DNA of 64,000 bases from Algoriphagus boritolerans DSM 17298 = JCM 18970. Its GTDB lineage: Bacteria; Bacteroidota; Bacteroidia; Cytophagales; Cyclobacteriaceae. The stretch spans positions 62,001 through 126,000 of the forward strand of contig NZ_FNVR01000003.1 in the NCBI RefSeq assembly GCF_900108085.1, in the 5' to 3' direction. Positions 52,765 to 62,029 of the stretch are shown here, one piece after another; position 1 is the stretch's first letter, and each line of letters opens with the position of its first letter. Below the pieces are notes generated by a model. It worked only from the letters and a program-made list of their open reading frames with translations. It had not been told where the DNA came from and did no database searches. The position numbers and the translations under genes were made by a program.

Positions 52765-53322
52765 TTAGGACTCATCGTCTTCAGTTTGAAAGGAATACAT
52801 CGTATCGTCCAAGACCAGCGTGTCTTCATTAAATTCCTGAACAAACTTGGAAATCACCTGCTCTGTAATTTCGTCAACGTTTAGAGCCGCATCCAAACCT
52901 ATACCAAAATCATGGTGCGTATCGATATCTACAAATTCCTGGACTTTGACAGTTTCCTCCTCTTCAATTTCCATGATAATCTCGGTAATAAACCAACCGA
53001 TTTCCTCCTCCTCACTGGAAAGCGGCTTCATGTTCCCATTCTCATCTTCTTCATAATTGATTCCTTTGAAGTTTGGAAACTTTTTTGCGGCTTCATGCTC
53101 TGCCAATTCATACACCTCACTGGCATGGTGAAGACGCAAAGTATAAAGGGCTGCGTCATAGATTGCTTCCTTTCCTTCGAACATTCCTAGGAAATAAAAA
53201 TTTACAAATTCGTCGGAATTCTCCTCATCAGGTATAATCTTGAAGTTCTTACCTGACTTTTGAAGTTCAGACTTAAGGTTTTCAATATTCTTTGGTTCAA
53301 AACCCGGATTTTCAACTGGCAT
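52765..53322 (-). CDS. Conserved acidic hypothetical protein
   Basis: A 185-residue soluble protein without signal or membrane segment, rich in Glu and Asp (NYEEDENGN, SSEEEEIG, MEIEEEET). It carries an alpha/beta core (DEFVNFYFLGMFEGKEAIYDAALYTLRL). I do not recognise the family; it looks like a cytosolic Cytophagales-specific protein. A 42-bp gap separates it from the HDAC-like gene downstream and the two may be co-transcribed. Confidence 0.55.
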   Translation of the reverse strand: MPVENPGFEPKNIENLKSELQKSGKNFKIIPDEENSDEFVNFYFLGMFEGKEAIYDAALYTLRLHHASEVYELAEHEAAKKFPNFKGINYEEDENGNMKPLSSEEEEIGWFITEIIMEIEEEETVKVQEFVDIDTHHDFGIGLDAALNVDEITEQVISKFVQEFNEDTLVLDDTMYSFQTEDDES

Positions 53323-53409
53323 AGCTCAAAAATTGGTGTAACAAATTAAGGTTAATATTGGGGATGATGATCTATAAAAACGCTTCATCATTTAAGCGAC
53401 AGAAAGTAA

Positions 53410-53853
53410 ATGAATAAAATGAAATCAGCAAAATTTGACAATGAATTTATTAAGACTCTTTTGAAAGAAAAAGAAGGTTTAAACCTAGACTTCAAACAAA
53501 AAATAACCTCAAAAGAGAAAATCGCAAAAACACTTTCTGCCTTTGCCAATTCCGAAGGAGGATTCCTGGTCATCGGAATGTCAGATAATAAAAATATTAC
53601 GGGAATTGACCCTGAGGAAGAGCGATACATGATCGAGTCTGCCAACGAAGATTTCTGTGTGCCTGGCGTGAAATTGATTTTTGATGAAGTAAAAGTATCA
53701 GACGATGAAGGGCCAGTCAGTGAAAATTCAAAGGAAAAGATCCTATTGCTGGTCAAAGTCCTAAAATCCCAAGGCACTTTGATTTATTGTAAAAATAAGG
53801 CAGGAGAACTGAAGGCATACCGCCGCTTCAATAACCAATCCTTAGCGATATGA
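53410..53853 (+). CDS. AlbA_2 (Schlafen-like) domain protein
   Basis: A 147-residue protein with the AlbA_2 domain: LNLDFKQKITS, AKTLSAFANSEGGFLVIG, GMSDNKNITGIDPEE and a C-terminal IYCKNKAGELKAYRRFNNQS. Usually this fold is the N-terminal part of larger ATP-binding or DNA-binding proteins; here it stands alone, so it could be a minimal regulator. It overlaps the convergent holin-like gene by 12 bp. Confidence 0.75.
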   Translation: MNKMKSAKFDNEFIKTLLKEKEGLNLDFKQKITSKEKIAKTLSAFANSEGGFLVIGMSDNKNITGIDPEEERYMIESANEDFCVPGVKLIFDEVKVSDDEGPVSENSKEKILLLVKVLKSQGTLIYCKNKAGELKAYRRFNNQSLAI

Positions 53854-54207
53854 ATTCAGGCTGTTACCAAATACTCCGTTGATGAGGCTCAATACGAGGG
53901 AAAACCCAAGTGCCCACCAAAAATTCGCAACGGTAAAACCTGGAATAAAATACGCTGCCAATAAAATTACTCCCGCATTGATCACCAACAGGAAAAGGCC
54001 AAACGTTATCAATGTAATCGGCAGTGTGAGAATGATCATGATTGGCTTAAGCGTGAAATTTATCAATATGATTACTGCTGCCAAAAGGAACCCTGTTGTC
54101 CAAGTGTCAATAGTTACCCCACTCAATAAGAAATCAGCTATCAATACTGAAATTCCCCCCAAGAGTATCTTTGTCAAAACCGATCCTGCTTTATTTGTGT
54201 TTTCCAT
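53842..54207 (-). CDS. Small four-helix membrane protein (phage holin 4_2 superfamily-like)
   Basis: A 121-residue protein with four hydrophobic helices (LGGISVLIADFLLSGV, GFLLAAVIILINFTLKPIMIILTLPITLITFGLFL, VINAGVILLAAYFIPGF, FWWALGFSLVLSLINGVFG). Length and spacing match the DUF/holin 4_2 family (for example MYMBC). Function is unknown and not proven to be lytic. ATG 54207 is chosen over 54216 on family start (MENTNKAG). Confidence 0.75.
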   Translation of the reverse strand: MENTNKAGSVLTKILLGGISVLIADFLLSGVTIDTWTTGFLLAAVIILINFTLKPIMIILTLPITLITFGLFLLVINAGVILLAAYFIPGFTVANFWWALGFSLVLSLINGVFGNSLNSYR

Positions 54208-54736
54208 AGCTTTCAATTTAAAAATAAAATTAAAATTTGCTAAATACCGAAAATAATCCCCGTGTAAAACGTTTTGGATTTTAAGAAACCCGAAGATTGT
54301 TCTCTTCTCTACTTCAGATTTTCATAGTAATAAATGTAGCCTGCGTTATTGTCTTATTTCTCCTGCATTGGTATTTCTCCCTATTTTGCCAAAGTTTCTT
54401 TCTCCATCGCTACGCTGCCTAACAAATGTTCGTCTTGAACAAGTACTGGGAAAAGTTCCTCTACTTTTTCACTTGACTTTGGTAGGATAGCTCTAACCTC
54501 TCCCCCAGGGCCTATGCGATCCTTCACCGGATGCACCACGCCTACTCTGATACTCCGAAGGACCCACACAGTCCACATCAAAATGAAAATTATTCACGAT
54601 GATGTAGAAAACTAAAAATATCTACATTGATTACTTCAGCTTCAAACTTAAGCCTGAAGCGCGTTTTTCAAAAGATATTCCTAATTGGAATAAGTAAGAC
54701 ATATTCGCTGACAACATGGTGGTGCGAATCGGATGA
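54208..54736. other. Intergenic stretch without supported gene
   Basis: Between the holin-like gene and the desaturase pseudogene no convincing gene is seen. One minus-strand frame (54381-54581, 66 residues, ending VAMEKETLAK) is conserved-looking in composition but I cannot assign it, and it may be a gene remnant. Confidence 0.5.
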
Positions 54737-55088
54737 ATTATCCTGTTTGTACTTATCTATATTTTGTCCATTTCAGTATTCAAACTGTCCGGAAGACACT
54801 GGTGGATGTATTTCTTATTGCCCCTTCATTTTTTAATGGGACCTGTTCATGGTGCAATTATGAATTGGAGTGGCCAAAAGTATGGCTACGCTAACTTTGA
54901 CACTAATGATCAATCAAAAAAACTCGCTGGTCTCAGATGTTCTAATGCTGGGAGAGCTCTTTCCAAATAAGTACCACAAGCTTCCCAACCGTCCCAACTT
55001 TGCAGCAAAATGGTATGGATTTGATCCAAGATTCCCTATGGTGAAGCTTTTGCATGCATCAGGAATTAACCGAGTGCAATCCAATTAA
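54737..55088 (+). pseudogene. Fatty acid desaturase pseudogene, frameshifted C-terminal remnant
   Basis: An in-frame stretch after a TGA stop reads LSGRHWWMYFLLPLHFLMGP, HGAIMNWSGQKYGYANFD up to DQSK; after a run of A (about 54916-54922) the frame shifts by one and continues as SDVLMLGELF, then NKYHKLPNRPNFAAKWYGFD to the stop at 55086-55088. This is the C-terminal part of an acyl-CoA/stearoyl desaturase (in intact ones GELFQNNHHKxPN with the third His box). The His box here is NKYH, also damaged. The upstream half is missing. Confidence 0.7.
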
Positions 55089-55260
55089 GATGAAATTTCC
55101 AATTCGAAGAGCTCCCAAAGAGGGATTTTCCATTAAAGTATCTCTCTAAAAATCAACATTTTAGTAATTGTGTCAACTAAATAGTAAAAATATTTTAAAA
55201 TTCTTTTGGAATTAAGAAACTAAACGAATAATTTTCTATCGAATTAAAACTTAACACCTT

Positions 55261-55590
55261 ATGAAACCATTAACCAGAGCAGAAGAGGAGATCATGCAGA
55301 TCCTCTGGGATATTGAACGAGGCTTCGTGAAAGATATCCTGACCCCTATGCCAGAGCAAAAGCCGGCATACAACACAGTTTCCACTATCGTAAGAATCCT
55401 GGAGCGAAAAGGATTTGTCAGCCACAAATCTTACGGTAAAAGTCACGAATACTTTCCAATTGTCTCCAAAGATGAATACCGAACCTTCATCATTAAGAGA
55501 ATGCTGGAAGGCTATTTTGACAGCTCATTTGCTAAGCTTACTCAGTTCTTCAAAAACGATGAATCACTGAATACTAAGCAATACCAGTAA
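55261..55590 (+). CDS. BlaI/MecI/CopY family repressor
   Basis: A 109-residue winged-helix protein: MKPLTRAEEEIMQILWDIERGFVKDIL, then YNTVSTIVRILERKGFVSHKSYGKSHEYFPIVSKDEY. These are the recognition helix and wing of BlaI/MecI repressors, which usually control a beta-lactamase or copper gene with a BlaR1 partner. No M56/BlaR1 gene is adjacent here. A bidirectional terminator follows. Confidence 0.85.
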   Translation: MKPLTRAEEEIMQILWDIERGFVKDILTPMPEQKPAYNTVSTIVRILERKGFVSHKSYGKSHEYFPIVSKDEYRTFIIKRMLEGYFDSSFAKLTQFFKNDESLNTKQYQ

Positions 55591-55611
55591 ATACGCAAAG
55601 TGGATAAGCAT

Positions 55612-55642
55612 AAAAAACCCGACCAAATGGCCGGGTTTTTTT
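55612..55642. terminator. Bidirectional terminator
   Basis: AAAAAACCCG ... CGGGTTTTTTT with additional inner CC/GG pairing; ends the BlaI gene and the tricorn-like gene on the minus strand. Confidence 0.85.
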
Positions 55643-55649
55643 GATTTTA

Positions 55650-58600
55650 TTACTTGATGTCTTTTAGCAATTCCTCAACCGCCTTTTCCAATTGCTGATC
55701 GATCCCAGAGTCAATTTTTCCCGGCATATTTTTCACCTCGAATTGCGGCTTGGTTTCCTTGTTTTCCAACCATTCTCCCGCTTTGTTTTTGGCAGAGATC
55801 GGAACAGCTCCCCAGCGTGTGCCATCAGGAAGTCCTTCCCATCCGGCAAATGAACAAGTTCCCGGTGTCGGCATCCCTACTGTTTTTCCGATTTTCAAAT
55901 CCGTATAACCACAGGCAAAACAATGCCCATCTGAATAATTGGCTTCATTAAAAATCGCCAAAGTCGGCTTAGTCCATCTCGCTGTAGGCTCACCCCCCAC
56001 CACTTTATCCGCAGTAGCGTAGGTCAAAAATGGCTCACCGGTAAAGAACATGACCAAATCAGCGACCAAGTCTCCCCCGCCGTTGAATCGTGTGTCCACC
56101 ACGACACCTTCTTTCTCGAAGTATTTTCCCATCATATCTTCATAGACATTTCGGTAAGGACCATCGCTCATGCCCGGGATATGTACGTAACCCAATTTAC
56201 CACCGCTGAGCCTTTCTACCTCTTCTTGATTTCTCTTCACCCATCTCTTGTACAGCAATTGATTTTCAGCCCCCAGCGAAATCGGTTTTACAGTATATGA
56301 CTTTCTGCTTTGATCCACTGGATTGATTACCTCTATCAATGTGAATTTGTCTGCTTTTCTGTTGAGAAGCTTCGCAAAATCCATCTCAGGGGTGATCATT
56401 TCTCCGTCAATTTTCTCGATGATCATCCCTACTTTCACCTCCATTTCAGCCTTGTCCAGCGGGCCTCCCTTAATGACTTCTGTTATTTTTACGCCATTTC
56501 CAGTATAGGAGTAATCGAAGAAGATCCCCAGCGAACTCGTTGCGTCAGCCAAAGGAATCGATCGGGAATATCTGGCTCCACCATGCGACACATTCAGTTC
56601 ACCGATCATTTCAGAGATCATTTCTGCAAATTCATAACTGTTTCCAATATGCGGAAGGTATTTCTGATAGGCTGGTTTAATGACATTCCAGTCCACTCCA
56701 TGCATATCTGGTGCGTAGAAAATGCCCTTTGTTCTCAACCAAACATGCTCAAAAAGATAGGCTGTCTCGGCTGTTTTGTCAAAAGTCATTTCTCCTGCGA
56801 TTTTGATATTTTCCTTTTTCATTGTCTCAGGATTGATCTTGGAAATACTGCCACCTGATAGAAGGAAAAGGTTTTTTTGGTCTTTATCCCATTCCAACTG
56901 CCCGGAATTGGCATCCAAGGCCAATTCTTGCTTGGTGTCTTTGGTTCTCAAATTTGTGCTCCAAAGATTCATTCCTTTTTCGAAACGAGCCAGATAGAAC
57001 AGCTTTTCACCATCCTTGGATAAGACCGCATCACCCATGATCGATGAATGAATCGTTAACCTTGCTTTTCGCTCCTCAAATCCATCCCAATTGAACGCAA
57101 TGGGCTTCACTTCCTTAGACTCCGGTTTCTCGGTCTTTGACTTTTCAGTTGACTCAGCCGGTTTTTTGGCTTTCTCAATTTCTTTCATTAGGTCAAACTC
57201 CTCTTTGCTTAAGGAAAACTTATCCCAAGCTGCCTGATCAAAGAATAGCGCGTACACATCATTTTCATTTCTTCCACTGGTCGCATAGCTTCTCAAGCCG
57301 TCACGATTGGAAAACCAAATCATCTGCTTGCCTTCATTTACCCATTTTGCATTGGTGTCTGAATAACCACTCTGCGTCAGCTTTCGCATTTGTTCCTTTC
57401 CGGAAGCATCCAAAAGGACCACCTCTGAATTGGTCATCGTTGGCCTGTAGCTTGCCAAAAGCCATTTGCTATCCGGGCTCCAAGTATAATATTGATCACC
57501 ATCCCTCATGTGAAATAATAAATCAGGCCCCATTAACGTCACAGAATTCTTGGAAGCCAAATCCAGTACTTTTAGACTCCTGCGCCCTTCGATGTAAGCC
57601 AGTTTTTTTCCATCCGGAGAAAACTTGGGCAGATAGGCATCAGCTTCAAGTGTTACCAAGGATTCTTCTTTGATCAAGGTGGAAGCAAAGAAAAAAGGCT
57701 CCTCGTCTCTAACTCTCGTACTTTGGTAAATCTGCCATTTACCCTCTCTTTCTGATGAATAGATGATGGATTTTCCGTCCGGAGCAAATTCCACAAATCG
57801 CTCCTGCTCCGGAGTATTGGTAATCCGCTTGGTCAGTGCACCGTCCACCGAAGTCACAAACACCTCTCCACGGGCGATAAAGGCAATTTCTTTTCCATCA
57901 GGAGAAAGGGACATTTCCTGTACTCCACCGTTAATCGTGATGAAATTATCAGGATTGGAGATAGACTGCGTGGCGATGGCAACTTCCAGTTTTTTCGGTT
58001 CCTCCCCCTTTTTCAAGGTGTAAAGCTCACCATCATAGCTGAAGCTCATCGTGCCATTGTCAGAAATGGAAAGAAAACGCACCGGAAATCCGGAGAAGGA
58101 AGTCAGGGCTGAAGTCTGAGCAGGATTTGCCACAGGCATGCTATGAACATTGAAAGTACCATTTGCCTCGCTCAGATAGTAGATTTCCGATTCGTCCGGA
58201 GAAAATACCGGATTACGGTCTTCGCCATAGAATTTAGTGAGCATGGTATGCTCATTTTTGGTTGCGTCATACATCCAAATATCCCTTGCGATGCCGGACT
58301 GATGATGCTTGCGCCATTCATTTTCACCGCCTTTCTTATCATGGTAAATCATTTTAGATCCATCCTTGCTCGTTTGAACATATTCTGCAGGGATTGTCCA
58401 TATCTGATCGATCCGTCCGCCTGACTTTGAAACCTGATACAACTCCGGCTGCGATCCGGTCGGATATTGCCTATGGGCATCGGTATCCATTCTGGCTGCT
58501 CCAAAGATGACTTTCTGATTATCTGAACTGAAGTCAAAGGGCATTTCGTCAGCAGAATGGAACGTCAGTCGGGTGGCATTTCCTCCCGCGGCATTCATGA

Positions 58601-58883
58601 TGAATACATCAAAGTTGCCATAGCGATCAGAAGCAAATGCAATCTGATTTCCGTCTGCACTCCATACTGGCTTAAAGTCGTGCGCTTCATGAAAGGTCAA
58701 CTGAGTCGCCTTCCCTCCCACACTGGGGACGAGGTAGATATCTCCTTTATAGGTGAATGTAATTTGGCTTCCGTCAGGAGAAATTGCAGGATACCGAAGC
58801 CAATTGGGTGCTGTTTGTGCAAAAACGGAGGAAGCCAAAAGCGATCCTAAGCCTAGCATTAGAGTAAAGAATTGTTTTTTCAT
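55650..58883 (-). CDS. Tricorn-like S41 family protease
   Basis: A 1077-residue secreted protein: signal peptide (MKKQFFTLMLGLGSLLASSVFAQ), N-terminal PD40 repeats (SPDGSQITFTYKG, SADGNQIAFASDRYG, SPDESEIYYLS) forming beta-propellers, a central helical/linker part, a PDZ-like domain (GPLDKAEMEVKVGMIIEKIDGE) and the S41 catalytic domain with the Ser in ANYSDGHCFACGY and upstream GGGDLVADL. This is the tricorn protease architecture; it should degrade peptides in the periplasm. ATG at 58883 gives the signal peptide; the frame from 58943 adds 20 residues without signal. Confidence 0.88.
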   Translation of the reverse strand: MKKQFFTLMLGLGSLLASSVFAQTAPNWLRYPAISPDGSQITFTYKGDIYLVPSVGGKATQLTFHEAHDFKPVWSADGNQIAFASDRYGNFDVFIMNAAGGNATRLTFHSADEMPFDFSSDNQKVIFGAARMDTDAHRQYPTGSQPELYQVSKSGGRIDQIWTIPAEYVQTSKDGSKMIYHDKKGGENEWRKHHQSGIARDIWMYDATKNEHTMLTKFYGEDRNPVFSPDESEIYYLSEANGTFNVHSMPVANPAQTSALTSFSGFPVRFLSISDNGTMSFSYDGELYTLKKGEEPKKLEVAIATQSISNPDNFITINGGVQEMSLSPDGKEIAFIARGEVFVTSVDGALTKRITNTPEQERFVEFAPDGKSIIYSSEREGKWQIYQSTRVRDEEPFFFASTLIKEESLVTLEADAYLPKFSPDGKKLAYIEGRRSLKVLDLASKNSVTLMGPDLLFHMRDGDQYYTWSPDSKWLLASYRPTMTNSEVVLLDASGKEQMRKLTQSGYSDTNAKWVNEGKQMIWFSNRDGLRSYATSGRNENDVYALFFDQAAWDKFSLSKEEFDLMKEIEKAKKPAESTEKSKTEKPESKEVKPIAFNWDGFEERKARLTIHSSIMGDAVLSKDGEKLFYLARFEKGMNLWSTNLRTKDTKQELALDANSGQLEWDKDQKNLFLLSGGSISKINPETMKKENIKIAGEMTFDKTAETAYLFEHVWLRTKGIFYAPDMHGVDWNVIKPAYQKYLPHIGNSYEFAEMISEMIGELNVSHGGARYSRSIPLADATSSLGIFFDYSYTGNGVKITEVIKGGPLDKAEMEVKVGMIIEKIDGEMITPEMDFAKLLNRKADKFTLIEVINPVDQSRKSYTVKPISLGAENQLLYKRWVKRNQEEVERLSGGKLGYVHIPGMSDGPYRNVYEDMMGKYFEKEGVVVDTRFNGGGDLVADLVMFFTGEPFLTYATADKVVGGEPTARWTKPTLAIFNEANYSDGHCFACGYTDLKIGKTVGMPTPGTCSFAGWEGLPDGTRWGAVPISAKNKAGEWLENKETKPQFEVKNMPGKIDSGIDQQLEKAVEELLKDIK

Positions 58884-59026
58884 AGGGTGTGAAAAGATTT
58901 GACCGAAAGTAATGAAAAAATAAGTGTCACTATTCGCCATCAATGGAATAGTAATGCAACATCATTGCGTTAATTTATTTGGATGATGAATATTTTCCTT
59001 GGTTTTCATACTAGAGCCTTAGAACC

Positions 59027-59043
59027 TATATTTGCACGCAAAT
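59027..59043 (+). promoter_or_regulatory. -7 box and overlapping palindrome before tyrS
   Basis: Perfect -7 box TATATTTG (59027-59034) overlaps the palindrome ATTTGC-AC-GCAAAT (59030-59043), 20-36 bp before the tyrS ATG. No standard -33 element is clear. Palindrome at the transcription start could be an operator, or chance. Confidence 0.45.
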
Positions 59044-59062
59044 CAAACGACCCTTTTTCAAA

Positions 59063-60355
59063 ATGATCTCATTTATCGAAGAACTCAGCTGGAGAGGTAT
59101 GTTGCAAGACATGACTCCAGAAATCGAAGAACACCTCAGTAAGGGCATGGCTTCAGCTTATCTGGGTTTTGATCCGACAGCGGATTCGCTTCACATTGGT
59201 CATTTGGTGGGTGTGATGACTTTACTTCATTTTCAACGTGCGGGTCATAAGCCTTTTGCATTGGTCGGTGGGGCCACAGGCATGATTGGCGATCCCTCTT
59301 TCAAATCAGCCGAACGAAATTTACTCGACAAAGCTACTTTGGATCATAATGTCGCATGCATTCAAAGCCAGTTGTCCAAATTTTTGAATTTTTCAGGTGC
59401 CAGTTCAAACAAAGCCGAATTGGTAAACAACTACGATTGGATGTCGCAATTCTCCTTCCTGGACTTTATCCGGGATGTAGGTAAGCACATCACGGTGAAC
59501 TACATGATGTCCAAAGACAGTGTAAAACGTCGCCTGGAGGATGGGAATGGACTTTCGTTTACTGAATTTACCTATCAGCTGATCCAAGGGTACGATTTCT
59601 TTCACCTTTGGAAAAATAAGAATTGCTCCATTCAGCTTGGGGGTTCGGACCAGTGGGGAAATATCGTTACCGGTACCGAACTCATTCGCAGAATGGGCGG
59701 AGGAAGTGCCTATGCACTGACTGTCCCACTCATTACCAAGGCAGACGGAACAAAATTTGGTAAAACCGAAGGGGGGTCAGTTTGGCTGGATCCTGAAAAG
59801 ACCTCTCCCTATGCCTTCTACCAGTTCTGGCTGAATGTATCAGATGAAGACGCCTCGAAGTATATTCGGATTTTCACCGTGTTGGATCAGCCTACCATTG
59901 AAAATCTTGAAAAAGAACACACTCATGCCCCACACTTAAGATTACTCCAAAAGGAAATCGCGAAGCAAGTGACCACGATGGTTCATAGCGAAGCAGACTA
60001 CCAAATGGCGGTGAAGGCTTCAGAGATTCTGTTTGGCAAGTCCTCAACCGAAGATTTGGCTTCCTTGGATGAGCGTACCTTTTTGGCTGTATTCGAAGGT
60101 GTCCCACAAGTACAATTGAGCAAAACTGAATATGAGTCAATTGAAAATGTCCTGGACCTTTTTGGAGAAAAAACTCAAGCCCAAATCTTCCCTTCCAAAG
60201 GGGAAGCCCGCAAAATGATCCAAGGCGGAGGAGTCAGTATCAATAAAGAAAAACTGGCTGATCCCAATGCATCCTTGAGTTTCAACTTGCTTCAAAACAA
60301 GTATCTCCTCATTCAGAAGGGAAAGAAAAACTATTACATCCTGGAAGTAAAATAA
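59063..60355 (+). CDS. tyrS: Tyrosine-tRNA ligase
   Basis: A 430-residue class I synthetase: HIGH motif in SLHIGHLVG, tyrosine pocket ([10 protein letters not shown]), KFGKT motif (the KMSKS equivalent) in [11 protein letters not shown], and a C-terminal S4-type RNA-binding domain (residues about 360-430, [13 protein letters not shown]). It charges tRNA-Tyr in the cytoplasm. Single-gene unit with terminator downstream. Confidence 0.97.
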   Translation: MISFIEELSWRGMLQDMTPEIEEHLSKGMASAYLGFDPTADSLHIGHLVGVMTLLHFQRAGHKPFALVGGATGMIGDPSFKSAERNLLDKATLDHNVACIQSQLSKFLNFSGASSNKAELVNNYDWMSQFSFLDFIRDVGKHITVNYMMSKDSVKRRLEDGNGLSFTEFTYQLIQGYDFFHLWKNKNCSIQLGGSDQWGNIVTGTELIRRMGGGSAYALTVPLITKADGTKFGKTEGGSVWLDPEKTSPYAFYQFWLNVSDEDASKYIRIFTVLDQPTIENLEKEHTHAPHLRLLQKEIAKQVTTMVHSEADYQMAVKASEILFGKSSTEDLASLDERTFLAVFEGVPQVQLSKTEYESIENVLDLFGEKTQAQIFPSKGEARKMIQGGGVSINKEKLADPNASLSFNLLQNKYLLIQKGKKNYYILEVK

Positions 60356-60373
60356 TCAACTGACCACCAAGCT

Positions 60374-60410
60374 AAAAGGCCTCAAAAATTAATTTTCAGG
60401 CCTTTTTTAT
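60374..60410 (+). terminator. Rho-independent terminator of tyrS
   Basis: AAAAGGCCT (60374-60382) pairs with AGGCCTTTTTT (60398-60408), followed by T-rich tail. Confidence 0.88.
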
Positions 60411-60455
60411 TCTCGGTGAGCTCAAATTTAACCTGAAATTTTGACCCTGATTTAA

Positions 60456-60481
60456 TACCTTTGTCTTAGATTTTTAAATCT
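60456..60481 (+). promoter_or_regulatory. -7 box and candidate TetR operator
   Basis: Perfect -7 box TACCTTTG (60456-60463) and 4 bp downstream a perfect palindrome AGATTT-TT-AAATCT (60468-60481), which sits just after the -7 box and before the TetR ATG at 60495. Position suits autorepression. Not shown experimentally. Confidence 0.5.
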
Positions 60482-60494
60482 TGGTTTCAAAAAT

Positions 60495-61190
60495 ATGGCA
60501 GGAGAGAAAAACAAAGAAAAACTCATTTTAGATTCCGCAGTGGCTCTTTTTACCACCAAAGGCTATAATGCTACCCGAATGGAAGATATAGCCAAGCGTG
60601 TCGGAATCAGCAAAGGTCTCACTTATTTTTATTACAAAAACAAAGAAGATCTTTTCATGGCCTTGACCAAGAAGGCCTTTGATCAGTTTAAAGAAGAATT
60701 CAGAGAAGTCCTTCGGTCCAAAGGAAAAACCGGCTTGGAAATGCTGACCGATCTGACGGAAAAAATCATCAATTTCTCCAAAGAACAACCGATCTATTAC
60801 TATGCTGTCGTGAATTTTTTGGAGGTGCTCAAAAAATACAATGACTCGATGAGCAGGCGCGAGATTGATCCCTTGATTTTGGATTCCATTCATTTTCACA
60901 AGCTTCTGGAAATCCACCATGAACCTGTAAAGCTTGGAATTCAAATGGTATCGCTGGGTATCAAAGATGGAAGCATACGTCCGGAGTTACAGCCTGAAAT
61001 CACCTTTTACACAATTTGGAGTATGATTATCGGTTTTGAAAAAATGAGCGGACCGGTGGGATTTGAAGGAAAGGAGACCAAGGTAAGCGCTGAGGCATGG
61101 AAACTTGGCTACATCAAACTGATGCAGGAAATGCTTCGCGGAACAATTCAGGCAAGCCGGCCAGCTATAGTGCAGACCAGTCTTTTTTAA
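60495..61190 (+). CDS. TetR/AcrR family regulator
   Basis: A 231-residue protein with N-terminal TetR helix-turn-helix: LILDSAVALFTTKGYNATRMEDIA then RVGISKGLTYFYYKNKEDLF. The C-terminal 170 residues form the ligand-binding helical domain of unknown specificity. A palindrome between its promoter and its ATG may be its operator. No target gene is evident nearby. Confidence 0.92.
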   Translation: MAGEKNKEKLILDSAVALFTTKGYNATRMEDIAKRVGISKGLTYFYYKNKEDLFMALTKKAFDQFKEEFREVLRSKGKTGLEMLTDLTEKIINFSKEQPIYYYAVVNFLEVLKKYNDSMSRREIDPLILDSIHFHKLLEIHHEPVKLGIQMVSLGIKDGSIRPELQPEITFYTIWSMIIGFEKMSGPVGFEGKETKVSAEAWKLGYIKLMQEMLRGTIQASRPAIVQTSLF

Positions 61191-61355
61191 AGTATCAAGA
61201 TATTAAACACAAGTATCAGGACAGGTGAAGTGAAGAACAAAGAAAAGAATACCTTAACCTAAATTCAGGACCTTAATTAAATGATTAATGTCTTTTGAAT
61301 TAAAAATTCGATTTCAGAATAAAATTCTAAATAAATATTTATAACAAAATTAAAT

Positions 61356-61484
61356 ACAAGTTGTCATTGGAAGCGAAGTCAAAATGCCACTGAATTCGAT
61401 GCAAATGGCCTTCGACTCCTGTCACCCTGAGCGGAGTCGAAGGGTCAGACTGACACGATCACGCCTTTTGAGACAGCAACTTGT
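61356..61484. repeat. MITE-like intergenic element (copy 2)
   Basis: A 129-bp non-coding unit with 8-bp terminal inverted repeats ACAAGTTG (61356-61363) and CAACTTGT (61477-61484), an internal perfect 11-bp inverted repeat CCTTCGACTCC/GGAGTCGAAGG (61409-61419 and 61433-61443) and a palindrome GTCAGACTGAC (61444-61454). On the reverse strand it shares GCTGTCTCA and CTCCGCTCAG with the 17909-18034 element, so both look like members of one family. It fills most of the 61191-61534 gene-free gap; nothing else is seen there. Confidence 0.6.
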
Positions 61485-61534
61485 TTCTTAATTCTTCTTT
61501 TCTTTGTCTTAATACTAACATCTAGATACTTTAA

Positions 61535-61957
61535 CTACCTGCTTCTCCAGAGATCTTTCATTTGTTTGCCATTCATGACCAGCACAAAACGGGCAGGATT
61601 TGGGATCAAAACGATCCGTACATCGAGTTTTTCAAACTGATCTGAATCAATCGGAACCCCTACTTTCCCCTCAACTTCATAAGTCACGATTCCATTTGCA
61701 TCAGGCAGCATTTCTTTGTAGATATTAGCCAAATAGGCGGAAGGAAGTAAAATATCGGTGTCCGATTTGAGTTTGGAATATATCTTTTCCAGATGAGGTT
61801 CAAGTACTTCCTCATAGGCCTCATTGAAATCATCCTCCAAGTCATGTAGTTCTTCCTCCAGGTCATCATAGCTCTCGTCGCTATAGTCCATCTGACTCAG
61901 CTGATTTCTTTTTAGTACGATTTCGGTGAGTTGCTTGTCCAGCTGTTCCCAATTCAT
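61535..61957 (-). CDS. Conserved acidic hypothetical protein
   Basis: A 140-residue soluble protein beginning MNWEQLDKQL. First half is a charged coiled-coil-like helix (SDESYDDLEEELHDLEDDF), second half is alpha/beta (DILLPSAYLANIYKEML, VRIVLIPNPARFVLVMNG). No family recognised. The ATG at 61957 is preferred over the upstream one at 61996. Confidence 0.55.
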   Translation of the reverse strand: MNWEQLDKQLTEIVLKRNQLSQMDYSDESYDDLEEELHDLEDDFNEAYEEVLEPHLEKIYSKLKSDTDILLPSAYLANIYKEMLPDANGIVTYEVEGKVGVPIDSDQFEKLDVRIVLIPNPARFVLVMNGKQMKDLWRSR

Positions 61958-62029
61958 GGAATAATCTTGTTTGGTTGAAAACACAAAGATGACCAATACT
62001 TCTTTTTTCCCCGAAAAATATCAGAGAAA

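Noticed and set aside
53842-54207. True phage holin or prophage trace
   Set aside because: Only the generic four-helix holin-like family is present; no other phage gene is nearby.
54381-54581. Minus-strand 66-residue frame
   Set aside because: Looks protein-like near its end (VAMEKETLAK) but cannot be assigned to any family and has no clear start or promoter; kept only as a possible remnant.
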